A stretch of DNA of 64,000 nt, taken from an uncultured Actinomycetes bacterium (lineage in GTDB: Bacteria; Actinomycetota; Actinomycetes; Nanopelagicales; Nanopelagicaceae). Made by a program: the position numbers and the translations under genes. Numbering within the stretch: position 1 is the first letter of the stretch; each line of letters starts with the position of its first letter. Shown here piece by piece: positions 19,685-27,263 of this stretch. The stretch covers positions 1-64,000 of the forward strand of contig CAIUHB010000071.1 in NCBI GenBank assembly GCA_903898855.1, given 5' to 3'. The notes beneath the pieces were generated by a model. It did not search any database. It saw nothing but the letters and a program-made list of their open reading frames with translations, and was not told the origin of the DNA.

Positions 19685-20584
19685 CTACGCTTCGAATAAG
19701 GGTAACTGTTCACAACTGCTGCACAGGGGGCCCAATTTACTCCTGCGGTCGGCGGAAGTCCTGTCAGCACCCCACCCCCAGTGACATTTTTTTTCGGGGT
19801 GCCCTGCTAATTGAACAAGTGTTTCAAGCTCACGTATTTCCTCAACAACTTCGGGGAAGAACATGCCGATTTCCTCGAGTTCACCCTTATGAGCAAATGC
19901 ACCACACAGACACTCGCCACTCATGTGGATAAGGTCAGAAACTTCATTCCGGAAAGTAGTGCAGTACTTCTCCCAGTAGAGGGACAAGTCCATCTTGGTC
20001 CAGTTGAGCAAGGGGCTAGCCCATACGGTAGCGCCGTGACGGGTAGTAAAAGGAATGGACTGACGGCGGCTAGATTCCGTCCGGCGACGCCCGGCGAGGA
20101 ATAGCACACGCTCTCGGTGTCCATTAGACACAAGCATCTTCCGGGCAGTCTGGAGAGACCTCTCCTTGAGCCGCTGGTACATTTTAAAATGCATGGCGGG
20201 CCCGGGGAAACCATTAGCGATAACTAGGTCTTTGTAGGTCTCTGGAGGAAGAATTTCTAAGAGCGGTACATCAGCTTGCTCACACACGTCACGAACAAAC
20301 TGCCTAGTCTGCTCTATGCCTATAGTTGTATTGCAGTGTATAGCATAGTCCGAAGAACCCTTAAACAGGTCAAACAGCACAGTACTGTCATTGCCCCCGG
20401 AGAACAGAATACACTGAGCAGCTAGCTCACGATTATCTCCGGTAATATATACTCGCGTAACTTCAGCAACAATGGCGTGAGCTTCAGCAATAAGAGCATC
20501 TAGCCGTTCGAGGCGCTGCTCCGGGGTTAGCCGGGCAACGTCCTCGGGCGACATCGCATTAATATCGAGATTCAGTTCATCCAT
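19685..20584 (-). CDS. PAPS reductase / DndC-like protein
   Basis: 299 aa. SGGNDST (about 62-68) is the PP-loop of the adenine-nucleotide alpha-hydrolase family, used by PAPS reductases, DndC and related thiolation enzymes to adenylate a substrate. GECLCG and the terminal CHWG...CSSC supply Cys in positions suited to an Fe-S cluster, as in DndC-type proteins. Substrate unknown: sulfur assimilation and nucleic-acid thiolation are both possible, and no other dnd gene is visible here. The ATG at 20584 is preferred over a TTG at 20605. Confidence 0.8.
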   Translation of the reverse strand: MDELNLDINAMSPEDVARLTPEQRLERLDALIAEAHAIVAEVTRVYITGDNRELAAQCILFSGGNDSTVLFDLFKGSSDYAIHCNTTIGIEQTRQFVRDVCEQADVPLLEILPPETYKDLVIANGFPGPAMHFKMYQRLKERSLQTARKMLVSNGHRERVLFLAGRRRTESSRRQSIPFTTRHGATVWASPLLNWTKMDLSLYWEKYCTTFRNEVSDLIHMSGECLCGAFAHKGELEEIGMFFPEVVEEIRELETLVQLAGHPEKKCHWGWGADRTSADRRSKLGPLCSSCEQLPLFEA

Positions 20585-20681
20585 TGTATCGCACGACCTG
20601 TACAACCCCCAACGATTTTAAATGACGCTTTTTCAAATGGGGGTACCCGTATTGAAAATTTTTTCGAAGTGATTGGGTGTG

Positions 20682-20697
20682 TTGAACAAATATTCAA
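20682..20697. promoter_or_regulatory. imperfect SOS-box-like palindrome
   Basis: TTGAACAAATATTCAA has GAAC-AAAT-ATTC, one mismatch from GAAC-N4-GTTC, about 100 nt upstream of the PAPS-reductase-like start. Confidence 0.35.
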
Positions 20698-20712
20698 TAT
20701 GGGCGAGGGGAA

Positions 20713-20976
20713 TCAATTAGATTCTGGTTCAGCACCCAATGACTCAAGAACCGTGCGAATCCGAGAGATGCCTTCTTCGAGGGAGTCCACGAGGTCGACC
20801 GGAATCATCTCGTCTTCCTGGGCCGCGATGAGAACAAACTGTCCATCTTCGGTTTCCCAGATTTGCAGGAAGATTCCCGTCTCGCTCTCGTCAACCTTGA
20901 CGGCTGCAACGTATACCGGGTCTTCACCCGCTACGTTTACGGAGACTTGCTCTTGCTCAATGATTTCGTCGCTCAT
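20713..20976 (-). CDS. 87-aa acidic hypothetical protein
   Basis: MSDEIIEQEQVSVNV... is acidic with beta-like segments (IFLQIWETEDGQFVLIA) and a C-terminal helix. Two bases separate it from the upstream stop. Function unknown. Confidence 0.7.
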   Translation of the reverse strand: MSDEIIEQEQVSVNVAGEDPVYVAAVKVDESETGIFLQIWETEDGQFVLIAAQEDEMIPVDLVDSLEEGISRIRTVLESLGAEPESN

Positions 20977-20978
20977 GA

Positions 20979-21263
20979 TTATCGCTCGGTGGTGCGACGA
21001 CGCGTGGCGGCGGGCTTGACTGCCTTCTTCACAGCAGCCTTGGCCGGCGCGGGAGCCGGGACAGCGGGGGTCAGCGCGTTAACGGCCTCGGAAATCTTCT
21101 GGACTTCGGCGAGCACGGTGTTAACCTCGTCCTCAACCTTGAGCACGTAAGCCTCGATAGAAGCCTCATAGTTCTTGGCCTGACGCACAAAGGTGGCGAC
21201 GCTGGTTCCGGCAGTTCCAAGGAACCCGAGAGCGACGGTAATGATGCTAGACGTGTTGGACAT
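20979..21263 (-). CDS. 94-aa membrane-anchored coiled-coil protein
   Basis: An N-terminal hydrophobic segment (about 6-25), a helical charged middle with heptad spacing, then an Ala/Pro/Lys/Arg tail (APAPAKAAVKKAVK). Strong ribosome binding site AGGAGG 4 nt before the ATG and a near-consensus promoter upstream. The basic tail might contact nucleic acid or ribosomes. Function unknown. Confidence 0.7.
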   Translation of the reverse strand: MSNTSSIITVALGFLGTAGTSVATFVRQAKNYEASIEAYVLKVEDEVNTVLAEVQKISEAVNALTPAVPAPAPAKAAVKKAVKPAATRRRTTER

Positions 21264-21289
21264 TTTTCCTCCTGTATGTTCCGTTCGAG

Positions 21290-21318
21290 ACATTACCACC
21301 CGACGTAACGTTTGTCAA
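21290..21318 (-). promoter_or_regulatory. strong leftward promoter (TTGACA-N17-TAATGT)
   Basis: -35 at 21313-21318 and -10 at 21290-21295, with 17-nt spacing, 27 nt before the 21263 gene. Confidence 0.75.
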
Positions 21319-21402
21319 CACTTTGGGTCTGGTACGGAGGTTGTGCGGTTTTGGGCAATAGTTATATTAGTATTTAATTATATTAATACCCCTGGCAGCC
21401 GG

Positions 21403-21490
21403 TTGCCACCATGGCAGAATATTGCCACCCCAATTTTGTTGAAGGTTAAGCTATAATCCCTGGTCAAGTAGGTGGAAATATGTCGCCACC
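21403..21490. promoter_or_regulatory. rightward promoter region with TTGCCACC operator repeats
   Basis: TTGCCACC occurs at 21403-21410 and 21422-21429, and GGTGG...GCCACC forms an inverted repeat at 21471-21490. They bracket TATAAT at 21452-21457, which lacks a good -35. This is the likely control point for the rightward operon that follows. Confidence 0.5.
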
Positions 21491-21510
21491 CTAACATGGT
21501 CGGTCAGTGG

Positions 21511-21522
21511 TAAAATTTTGTT
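21511..21522 (+). promoter_or_regulatory. TAAAAT -10 of a leaderless gene
   Basis: TAAAAT (21511-21516) ends 6 nt before the ATG, so transcription would begin at or next to the start codon. No ribosome binding site is present. Confidence 0.4.
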
Positions 21523-21726
21523 ATGACCGGCAGCACAGACATCGAACGCGTGCGGTCCATCATGGACAAGGCCGAGCTCATTCAGGGGCTAGACAACATC
21601 AACCCCATCATCTCTGACATTCTTGACGACATAACCCTTGACGTGTACTGGCTTTGTGATAGGCTTTGGTCGGCTTGGGCCTTAATAGAACAATATCAAG
21701 AAGAAATCAGGGAGTTGTATGAATAG
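21523..21726 (+). CDS. 67-aa hypothetical protein
   Basis: MTGSTDIERVRSIMD... is helical with a Trp-rich segment (WLCDRLWSAW). Overlaps the next gene by 8 nt. First gene of the rightward unit; probably leaderless. Function unknown. Confidence 0.65.
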   Translation: MTGSTDIERVRSIMDKAELIQGLDNINPIISDILDDITLDVYWLCDRLWSAWALIEQYQEEIRELYE

Positions 21727-21931
21727 CTGGACTTGGGGTCTTTTCTCGTATGCGCTTATTGCTGGCCTTGTCGGCATTAGGCTTATGTTCGTCGGTCGAC
21801 GCATTCTCCGTGAAACCGGAGTCCCTGGTCGCATTTACGACAACCTTCCCCGCCTTTTATGGGATGCCCTCTGTTGGGGATATTTCTTCCTATGGTTTGG
21901 CCTGAAGTCATTTCTTGAGGACCTTCGTTAA
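21719..21931 (+). CDS. 70-aa two-span membrane protein
   Basis: Hydrophobic segments at about residues 5-25 and 46-62, with a basic middle (VGRRILRET). GGGAG lies 8 nt before the ATG. Coupled by TAATG to the kinase gene. Function unknown. Confidence 0.65.
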   Translation: MNSWTWGLFSYALIAGLVGIRLMFVGRRILRETGVPGRIYDNLPRLLWDALCWGYFFLWFGLKSFLEDLR

Positions 21932-22476
21932 TGGGTCCGCACATCATCGGTCTTGCGGGGTATGCCGGTTCCGGCAAAGACGCCCTGGCTGACATGCTGG
22001 TGTCGTTAGATGGGTTTGAACGTCGTGCGTTTGCTGACCCCATGAAGGAATTCTTGGTCAAGCTTAACCCGCTCATTTGGCGCACCGGCATCGGCATGAA
22101 TACTCTTGAAAACATTATCCGCGACGAGGGTTGGGACAGGGCCAAAAGGCACCCCGAGATTCGCGAGCTTTTGCAGCGTCTCGGGACGGAAGCTGGCCGC
22201 GGCGTGCTTGGCGAAGACGTTTGGGTAAACGCTCTTTTTGAGAAACCCATCAAAAGATTGCTTGTGATTAGTGATGTGCGTTTCCCCAACGAAGCTAAGG
22301 CAATCAAGGAGCGTGGCGGGATTATTATTCGCGTTATCCGTGATGGGGTGGGGCCGGCAAACCACCACCTTTCTGAGAATGCGTATCAAAAGAATGACTA
22401 CGTAATTTTTAACAATGGAAACAAGGCCGACCTTTACGAAGCTTTTGGCAATATTTGGGATGTAGTGTATGGCTAA
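21931..22476 (+). CDS. deoxynucleoside monophosphate kinase
   Basis: 181 aa. GYAGSGKD (10-17) is a P-loop of the phage dNMP kinase type, followed by FADPMKEF, RELLQRLGTEAGR (lid-type helix) and ISDVRFPNEA, all typical of these enzymes. It phosphorylates dNMPs, feeding dNTP synthesis during phage replication. Confidence 0.85.
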   Translation: MGPHIIGLAGYAGSGKDALADMLVSLDGFERRAFADPMKEFLVKLNPLIWRTGIGMNTLENIIRDEGWDRAKRHPEIRELLQRLGTEAGRGVLGEDVWVNALFEKPIKRLLVISDVRFPNEAKAIKERGGIIIRVIRDGVGPANHHLSENAYQKNDYVIFNNGNKADLYEAFGNIWDVVYG

Positions 22477-22738
22477 ATTCAGCTACAAACTTGAGTGCTG
22501 CAAATGTGGTGCTGTTTGCGAGGAATCGGACGTATCTTCGTCGCTCGAGCAAACAACTGATGCTAATGGTAGATGGGTCGATGCTAAGCGAACTATCAAT
22601 GCAAAAATTGTTACCACCTTTGTAAAGATTCCCGCTGGCGGCCACTGCATTTGCGGACGAGACGCAGGTGAGCACCTTCACCGCAAGTGCATCATTTGCG
22701 GTTATTACTGGTCCGAAGACACGATGGAGCAATCATGA
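22469..22738 (+). CDS. 89-aa zinc-ribbon protein
   Basis: Four Cys pairs: ECCKCG, VC, CICG and CIICGYYW. This is a duplicated zinc ribbon with a beta linker. Overlaps the kinase by 8 nt and the next gene by ATGA. Function unknown; similar ribbon proteins occur near phage nucleases. Confidence 0.7.
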   Translation: MAKFSYKLECCKCGAVCEESDVSSSLEQTTDANGRWVDAKRTINAKIVTTFVKIPAGGHCICGRDAGEHLHRKCIICGYYWSEDTMEQS

Positions 22739-23100
22739 GCCGTACCCGGGCGAAGGGAACTTCATTCGAGACAGAGGTTGTAAAATTCTTGCAATCTATG
22801 GGATTCGTTGAGACAAAACGCCATGTCTTGAACTCGCCATTTGGAGACATCGATGGCATTCCAATGGTATTGGAGTGTAAGAACCACAAAGAGATGGCGC
22901 TTTCCGAGTGGATGAACCAAGCGGCCAAGTCGGCGGAAAAGGCCGGCAAGCTGCACGCTGTTTGCCATAAGCGCAAAGGCAAGGGTGTCTCTCAGGCGTA
23001 CGTGACGATGCCCTTGGAAGTTTACGCAGAACTACTGCGGTTTTACGATGAAGGCTTACTAGCTGAATCGTTAATAATTACTAGCGACGATGATGTATAA
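22735..23100 (+). CDS. putative Holliday-junction-resolvase-like nuclease
   Basis: 121 aa. KGTSFETEVVKFLQSMGF, then GDIDGIPMVLECKNH, gives the E...D-x-(E-x-K) arrangement of the restriction-endonuclease-fold/Hjc group (D38 or D40, E47, K49), followed by a helix with a conserved Gln/Lys region. Likely resolves or trims branched replication or packaging DNA. The start at 22735 is set by GGAG and the ATGA overlap. Confidence 0.75.
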   Translation: MSRTRAKGTSFETEVVKFLQSMGFVETKRHVLNSPFGDIDGIPMVLECKNHKEMALSEWMNQAAKSAEKAGKLHAVCHKRKGKGVSQAYVTMPLEVYAELLRFYDEGLLAESLIITSDDDV

Positions 23101-23279
23101 TGTCCCAAGATAATCGCAGAAAGTCGGCACCGACCGACGAAGACTTGACCGTAATCGGCTTTGAAGAATGGCAGATTACGCTTATTCGCCAGCTTGCTCC
23201 TCATTTGCAATGGGTCGCCTATGATGAGTTTGTGCGTCGACTAATGTCGAATCAAAGCACAGACTCGTTCTACTTCTAG
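23100..23279 (+). CDS. 59-aa hypothetical protein
   Basis: The ATG shares its A with the TAA of the nuclease gene. MSQDNRRKSAPTDED... becomes helical and Trp/Leu-rich (EEWQITLIRQLAPHLQW). Position before the large terminase makes it a weak candidate for a small terminase partner, though it is short for that. Confidence 0.6.
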   Translation: MSQDNRRKSAPTDEDLTVIGFEEWQITLIRQLAPHLQWVAYDEFVRRLMSNQSTDSFYF

Positions 23280-23286
23280 GAATACT

Positions 23287-23556
23287 ATGTCGTCAAATAA
23301 CTGGGATAGTCGTTTCGAGGAAATTGTGGCAAGCTATGCCGATGAAGCAGACCACCCCGTTCGTCGCCTTGTGGGTGAAGAAGCCTACGTCGAAATGATG
23401 CAGATGGCTCGCGCCACCAACATGTTGACATTACGCAAAGATGCTGCTCAAGAGCGTTATCTGACCGCCCTTGGAAACCTCCACACCTCTATAGCCCTTG
23501 TTCTAATCGGTACCTTTTTTCTAGGCATCGGTTGGTCAATTTATGCTTGGATTTAA
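23287..23556 (+). CDS. 89-aa membrane protein
   Basis: The helical N-terminal 60 residues end in one membrane span (about 66-87, IALVLIGTFFLGIGWSIYAW). The stop overlaps the terminase start (TAATG). Function unknown. Confidence 0.7.
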   Translation: MSSNNWDSRFEEIVASYADEADHPVRRLVGEEAYVEMMQMARATNMLTLRKDAAQERYLTALGNLHTSIALVLIGTFFLGIGWSIYAWI

Positions 23557-25085
23557 TGAGTAAATTTAGCCAATTCATATCTGACTCGGTTTCGCCACCG
23601 GAGGTAGATGCGTTTGAGATTTTGGGTTACACCCCAACCGAGCGCCAGAAGGCCTTCCACGAAGAATCCAAGAAGAAGATTGACGCCATCCTCTATGGTG
23701 GCGCTGCTGGTGGTGGAAAATCCTGCGCTTTCATCATGGACGCTATTTGGCACGCAGCCAATTATCCGGGCATCAAGATTGGCTGTTTCCGTCGCTCATA
23801 CCCCGAGCTCGAGGAATCTTTCCTTGCCGAGTTGGCCAAGAGAAACTATGCTCGCGAGCTGGGAGCAAAGTGGAACTCGACCAATAAGGTCTTGAAGTTC
23901 CCCAACGGTTCACTCATCAACTTCTCGTACGCAGAGAATCTTGTTGACGCATCTCGAATTCTCGGTGGTGAATATCAGGCTTTTTATATTGACGAAGCCT
24001 CGCTCATGCTCCCCGCCGTTATCCAGCACATCGAAGAACGTTTGCGTTCCGGTAACAAGTTGATTCCGGTTATTGGCTTGCGCCTAGCAACCAACCCTGG
24101 CGGTGTCGGTCACAAGTACCTCAAGGACCGATTTATTAATCCTACCAAGCGTGGAACAATAGTCCATCACGAGCCAGTCGGTGACCGTGGGCTTACGCGC
24201 AGCGTGGCCTTCATCCCCGCAAAGGCAACCGATAACCCGTACCTCAATGAGAGCTACGACGCAATCCTCGATTCAATCCCTGACCCCGCTCGCCGTGCGG
24301 CGATGCGTGACGGTGACTGGGACGCCATGGTCGGTCAGTTCTTTGACCAGTGGAGCCACGCTACTCACGTTGTTCCCCGATTTGACATTCCCAGGGAATG
24401 GCCCCGTTACGCTGGAATTGACTATGGTTACGCTGCCCCGTGGGCTGTCGTGTGGCTTGCCCCGGACAATGACGGACGAATTTGGGTTTACCGAGAGGCT
24501 TACTCTACTAAAGTTAATGCCGATGACCAGGCGAAGATTGTCCTCGAGACTGAACGTGGTCATGGCGAAGCTGAAGTCATTCGCGTTGCTGACCCATCAA
24601 TGTGGGGCAACCGCGGTACGCCGCTTTCTATTGCCGACATTTACGGCATGCAAGGCTGCGGAATCATGCCCGCCAATAATGACCGAATCAACGGCTGGGC
24701 CCGCGTTCACCACTTTATGAACCTTGGCCCGGCATGCGAATATCACCGTGCCCAGGGCAAGGACATGTGCCCAATGCTTCACGTTTTTGAAGAGACATGC
24801 CCGATGTTCATTGAAACAATTCCGTCTCTTCCACGCTCCAGCGCTCGCCCTGACGACGCTGAAACCCGCAATGTTGACGACCACATTGCTGACGCATTAC
24901 GATATGTTATTATGGCAGTTGGCACTTACGCTCGACCTATATTGTATGATGAAGAACCGGGGTTCAAAGTTGGTTTGCCCGACTCCATGGTTTACGTCAA
25001 ACCCGACCAAGAAAATCAGGCTGAACAGTTGCCCACTTTTGGTGGGAAATTTGTTGTTGCCGGCTTCGACCTCAGCCCTTTTTAA
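23556..25085 (+). CDS. terL: terminase large subunit
   Basis: 509 aa packaging motor. ATPase half: Walker A GGAAGGGKS (48-56), Walker B AFYIDEA (142-148), and ATNPGG (178-183) as the coupling motif. Nuclease half: GIDYG (287-291) and DDHIADALRY (441-450) carry the RNase-H-fold metal ligands. It translocates DNA into the prohead through the portal. The start at 23556 overlaps the upstream stop. No clear small terminase gene was identified. Confidence 0.95.
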   Translation: MSKFSQFISDSVSPPEVDAFEILGYTPTERQKAFHEESKKKIDAILYGGAAGGGKSCAFIMDAIWHAANYPGIKIGCFRRSYPELEESFLAELAKRNYARELGAKWNSTNKVLKFPNGSLINFSYAENLVDASRILGGEYQAFYIDEASLMLPAVIQHIEERLRSGNKLIPVIGLRLATNPGGVGHKYLKDRFINPTKRGTIVHHEPVGDRGLTRSVAFIPAKATDNPYLNESYDAILDSIPDPARRAAMRDGDWDAMVGQFFDQWSHATHVVPRFDIPREWPRYAGIDYGYAAPWAVVWLAPDNDGRIWVYREAYSTKVNADDQAKIVLETERGHGEAEVIRVADPSMWGNRGTPLSIADIYGMQGCGIMPANNDRINGWARVHHFMNLGPACEYHRAQGKDMCPMLHVFEETCPMFIETIPSLPRSSARPDDAETRNVDDHIADALRYVIMAVGTYARPILYDEEPGFKVGLPDSMVYVKPDQENQAEQLPTFGGKFVVAGFDLSPF

Positions 25086-25098
25086 AGGAAGACATTAA

Positions 25099-26643
25099 AT
25101 GGCAATTACATCTTTCAGAAGGGGCCTCGAGGAGAGCGCCAGCGAGTACCTCAACTCCATTGAAGAGGGCCGCAATAAAAAGAGCCCAAACCGAACCGGT
25201 TGGGGTACCGCTATCCCCGTCGGTGGTTCGACTGAGGTTAACCCTGGTCAGAACGTTACAGCTGGAACGCTCGACCGTCAAACTTTTATGGAGCAATTGC
25301 TCCAAGCGTACCTCGCCTGCCCCTGGTCTTCGGCTTGCATCGACGTAATCGCCCGCACCTGTACTGCTGGTGGACTTGAAGTTGTTTACGAAAGCTCAGT
25401 CTACGGCCCACAGGAAGCTCCGGAAGCTCCGCAGGAAGTCAAGGACATCCAACAACTCCTGAAGTACGTCAACCCGCATGACGACATCCGCCAGCTGATG
25501 CGACGCGTCATCACTGACCTCCTCATTTTTGGTGACTCATTTACTGAAGTTGTTTGGGTCATGGGCGCCCCTGCCGCTTTATATCCGCTTGACCCCACGA
25601 CGATGACCGTCCTCTCTGACGAACACGGCAATGTCAATGGCTACTACCAAAAGACGCGTACCAACCGCGAAGCTCGGTTCAAGCGTCACGAAGTAATTCA
25701 CGTCAAGTTTGACTCTCCGGGCGACACCCTGTACGGTGTTTCGCCGACGCAGAAGAACATTCTTCCCATCACCTCATGGCTCTTCACCGCCGCTTTGGTC
25801 AAGGAAACCATGAAGCGTGGCGACCCCATGCGTTTGCACGTTGACTGGCCTATGGCTCTTCCGGAAACGGAAATGAAGCGCCTTCAACAGCAGTACGCAG
25901 TCCGCAACCTCGGTTCGCGCAACATCGGTAATCTCTTTGAGACCAAGGGTGGCGCTGCCGTTCAGGAAATGGGTACCAACCAAATCAATAACTGGTTGAA
26001 CACTCTCCAGCAGCGTCGTGACGAAATCTTGTCGGGTTATGGCGTTCCGCCCTCTAAGGTCGGCGTCATTGAGGCAGGCAACATCGGTGGCGGTACTGGA
26101 ACACAGCAGGACAAGACTTTTCGCGTTAACACCTGTGGGCCTATTCAAGAAATCATTCTTGAAAAGTTTGCTTTTAAACTTATTTACGAAGCCTACGGAA
26201 TCAAGGACTGGACTCTCAAGTTCGGCGTGGTTGACTGGCGAGACGACGAAGTCATTGAAATGATTCGTGACCAGCGAATTCGCAATGGTTCTTGGACGCT
26301 TAACCGTGCTCGTGCCGACATCGGCGAACCGCCTGTTGACGGTGGTGATGACCCGATTCTGGTCGACCGTCAGAATATGGTTCTGTGGTCAGACCTCAAG
26401 GAACTCTCTAAGGCAAACCTTGCCGTTGTCCAGGTCCAGGGCGAGCCGAAGAACATGGTTCAAGCCCCCAACACCAACCCCAGCGGAGCAATAAAGCCGC
26501 GCCAAGCGCCGTCGACCCTTGGAGCGCCTACGTCGCCTAAGGGCACCGAAAGTTTTGTTGTCACCGATGAAATTGTTGCACTTGCCAAGGCTCTGAGTGA
26601 AGCAATCGAAAGGCAGAAAAATGACAACGCCCAAGAAGGATGA
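25099..26643 (+). CDS. portal protein
   Basis: 514 aa, directly after the terminase, with 13-nt spacing and AAGGAAG before the ATG. Portal-like features: QAYLACPWSSACIDVIART near residue 70, the HEVIHVKF segment, a long helix region and WLNTLQQRRDEILSGYGVPPSKVG, typical of HK97/SPP1-type portals. Forms the dodecameric DNA channel at one capsid vertex. Confidence 0.9.
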   Translation: MAITSFRRGLEESASEYLNSIEEGRNKKSPNRTGWGTAIPVGGSTEVNPGQNVTAGTLDRQTFMEQLLQAYLACPWSSACIDVIARTCTAGGLEVVYESSVYGPQEAPEAPQEVKDIQQLLKYVNPHDDIRQLMRRVITDLLIFGDSFTEVVWVMGAPAALYPLDPTTMTVLSDEHGNVNGYYQKTRTNREARFKRHEVIHVKFDSPGDTLYGVSPTQKNILPITSWLFTAALVKETMKRGDPMRLHVDWPMALPETEMKRLQQQYAVRNLGSRNIGNLFETKGGAAVQEMGTNQINNWLNTLQQRRDEILSGYGVPPSKVGVIEAGNIGGGTGTQQDKTFRVNTCGPIQEIILEKFAFKLIYEAYGIKDWTLKFGVVDWRDDEVIEMIRDQRIRNGSWTLNRARADIGEPPVDGGDDPILVDRQNMVLWSDLKELSKANLAVVQVQGEPKNMVQAPNTNPSGAIKPRQAPSTLGAPTSPKGTESFVVTDEIVALAKALSEAIERQKNDNAQEG

Positions 26644-26773
26644 AGCTCCCTCGGAACAGCCGATGGGCGACCTTTTGCCACCGACGCAAGCGTCTCCCTA
26701 CGGCCAACTTATTCCTTACCCTGGAATGACCGCTGCCAAAGCTGCTGCTTTGGTTCCTAAGCAAATCGGTTAA
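26621..26773 (+). CDS. 50-aa Pro-rich small protein
   Basis: Overlaps the portal's last 23 nt in another frame and ends by TAATG overlap with the next gene. MTTPKKDEAPSEQPM... is Pro/Ala-rich and probably unstructured. Too short for most gene finders. Function unknown. Confidence 0.55.
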   Translation: MTTPKKDEAPSEQPMGDLLPPTQASPYGQLIPYPGMTAAKAAALVPKQIG

Positions 26774-27261
26774 TGGGCGGTTCGAACTATCTTGGCAGGG
26801 CCGGTGCGTATGCTTTGCACAAACGGTACCCAACTGGTTCGCAGACTCCCGACCAGCTGAAGGCAGAGCGAGCTAACCTTTTAAAAGCTCGTGAAGCCCG
26901 AGGCTTGTATCACCACACACGTTCTACGCCTTACCGAGGATTAAAGAAACCTTCGCAAAAGGGCCGTGGCGACATGGCCGCGTCCAGGGCTTATCGAATG
27001 AAAGATATTTATTTCCTCAAGGGTCGAGCCCTTGGTGTAAGATATATACGTTTCAAAAACAAAGCGGCATTGCCAAAGCTTCGCGTCATTGGCGTTAACC
27101 GCAAGTTTAAGAAGCGCGTTTCATCTAGTCGCTACGCAGGTAGAACGGCATGGGGCGCGGCAAGAACTCACTCGTTTAAAAAACGACTAACCAAACGTGG
27201 TAGGCGTTTTCACCAGCAAAGCCGGTGGAAGTACCGTGGCCACAAATTTACTCCTCGTTAA
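26773..27261 (+). CDS. 162-aa very basic putative head protein
   Basis: About a third of residues are Lys/Arg/His, with Tyr and Gly; no acidic domain. Starts by TAATG overlap. Lying between portal and capsid protease, it may be a minor head protein or DNA-contacting morphogenesis factor. No family recognised. Confidence 0.65.
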   Translation: MGGSNYLGRAGAYALHKRYPTGSQTPDQLKAERANLLKAREARGLYHHTRSTPYRGLKKPSQKGRGDMAASRAYRMKDIYFLKGRALGVRYIRFKNKAALPKLRVIGVNRKFKKRVSSSRYAGRTAWGAARTHSFKKRLTKRGRRFHQQSRWKYRGHKFTPR

Positions 27262-27263
27262 TC

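Noticed and set aside
23100..23556. Small terminase subunit among the two small genes before terL
   Set aside because: One is 59 aa and the other ends in a membrane span; neither shows an HTH, so I do not name either as terS.
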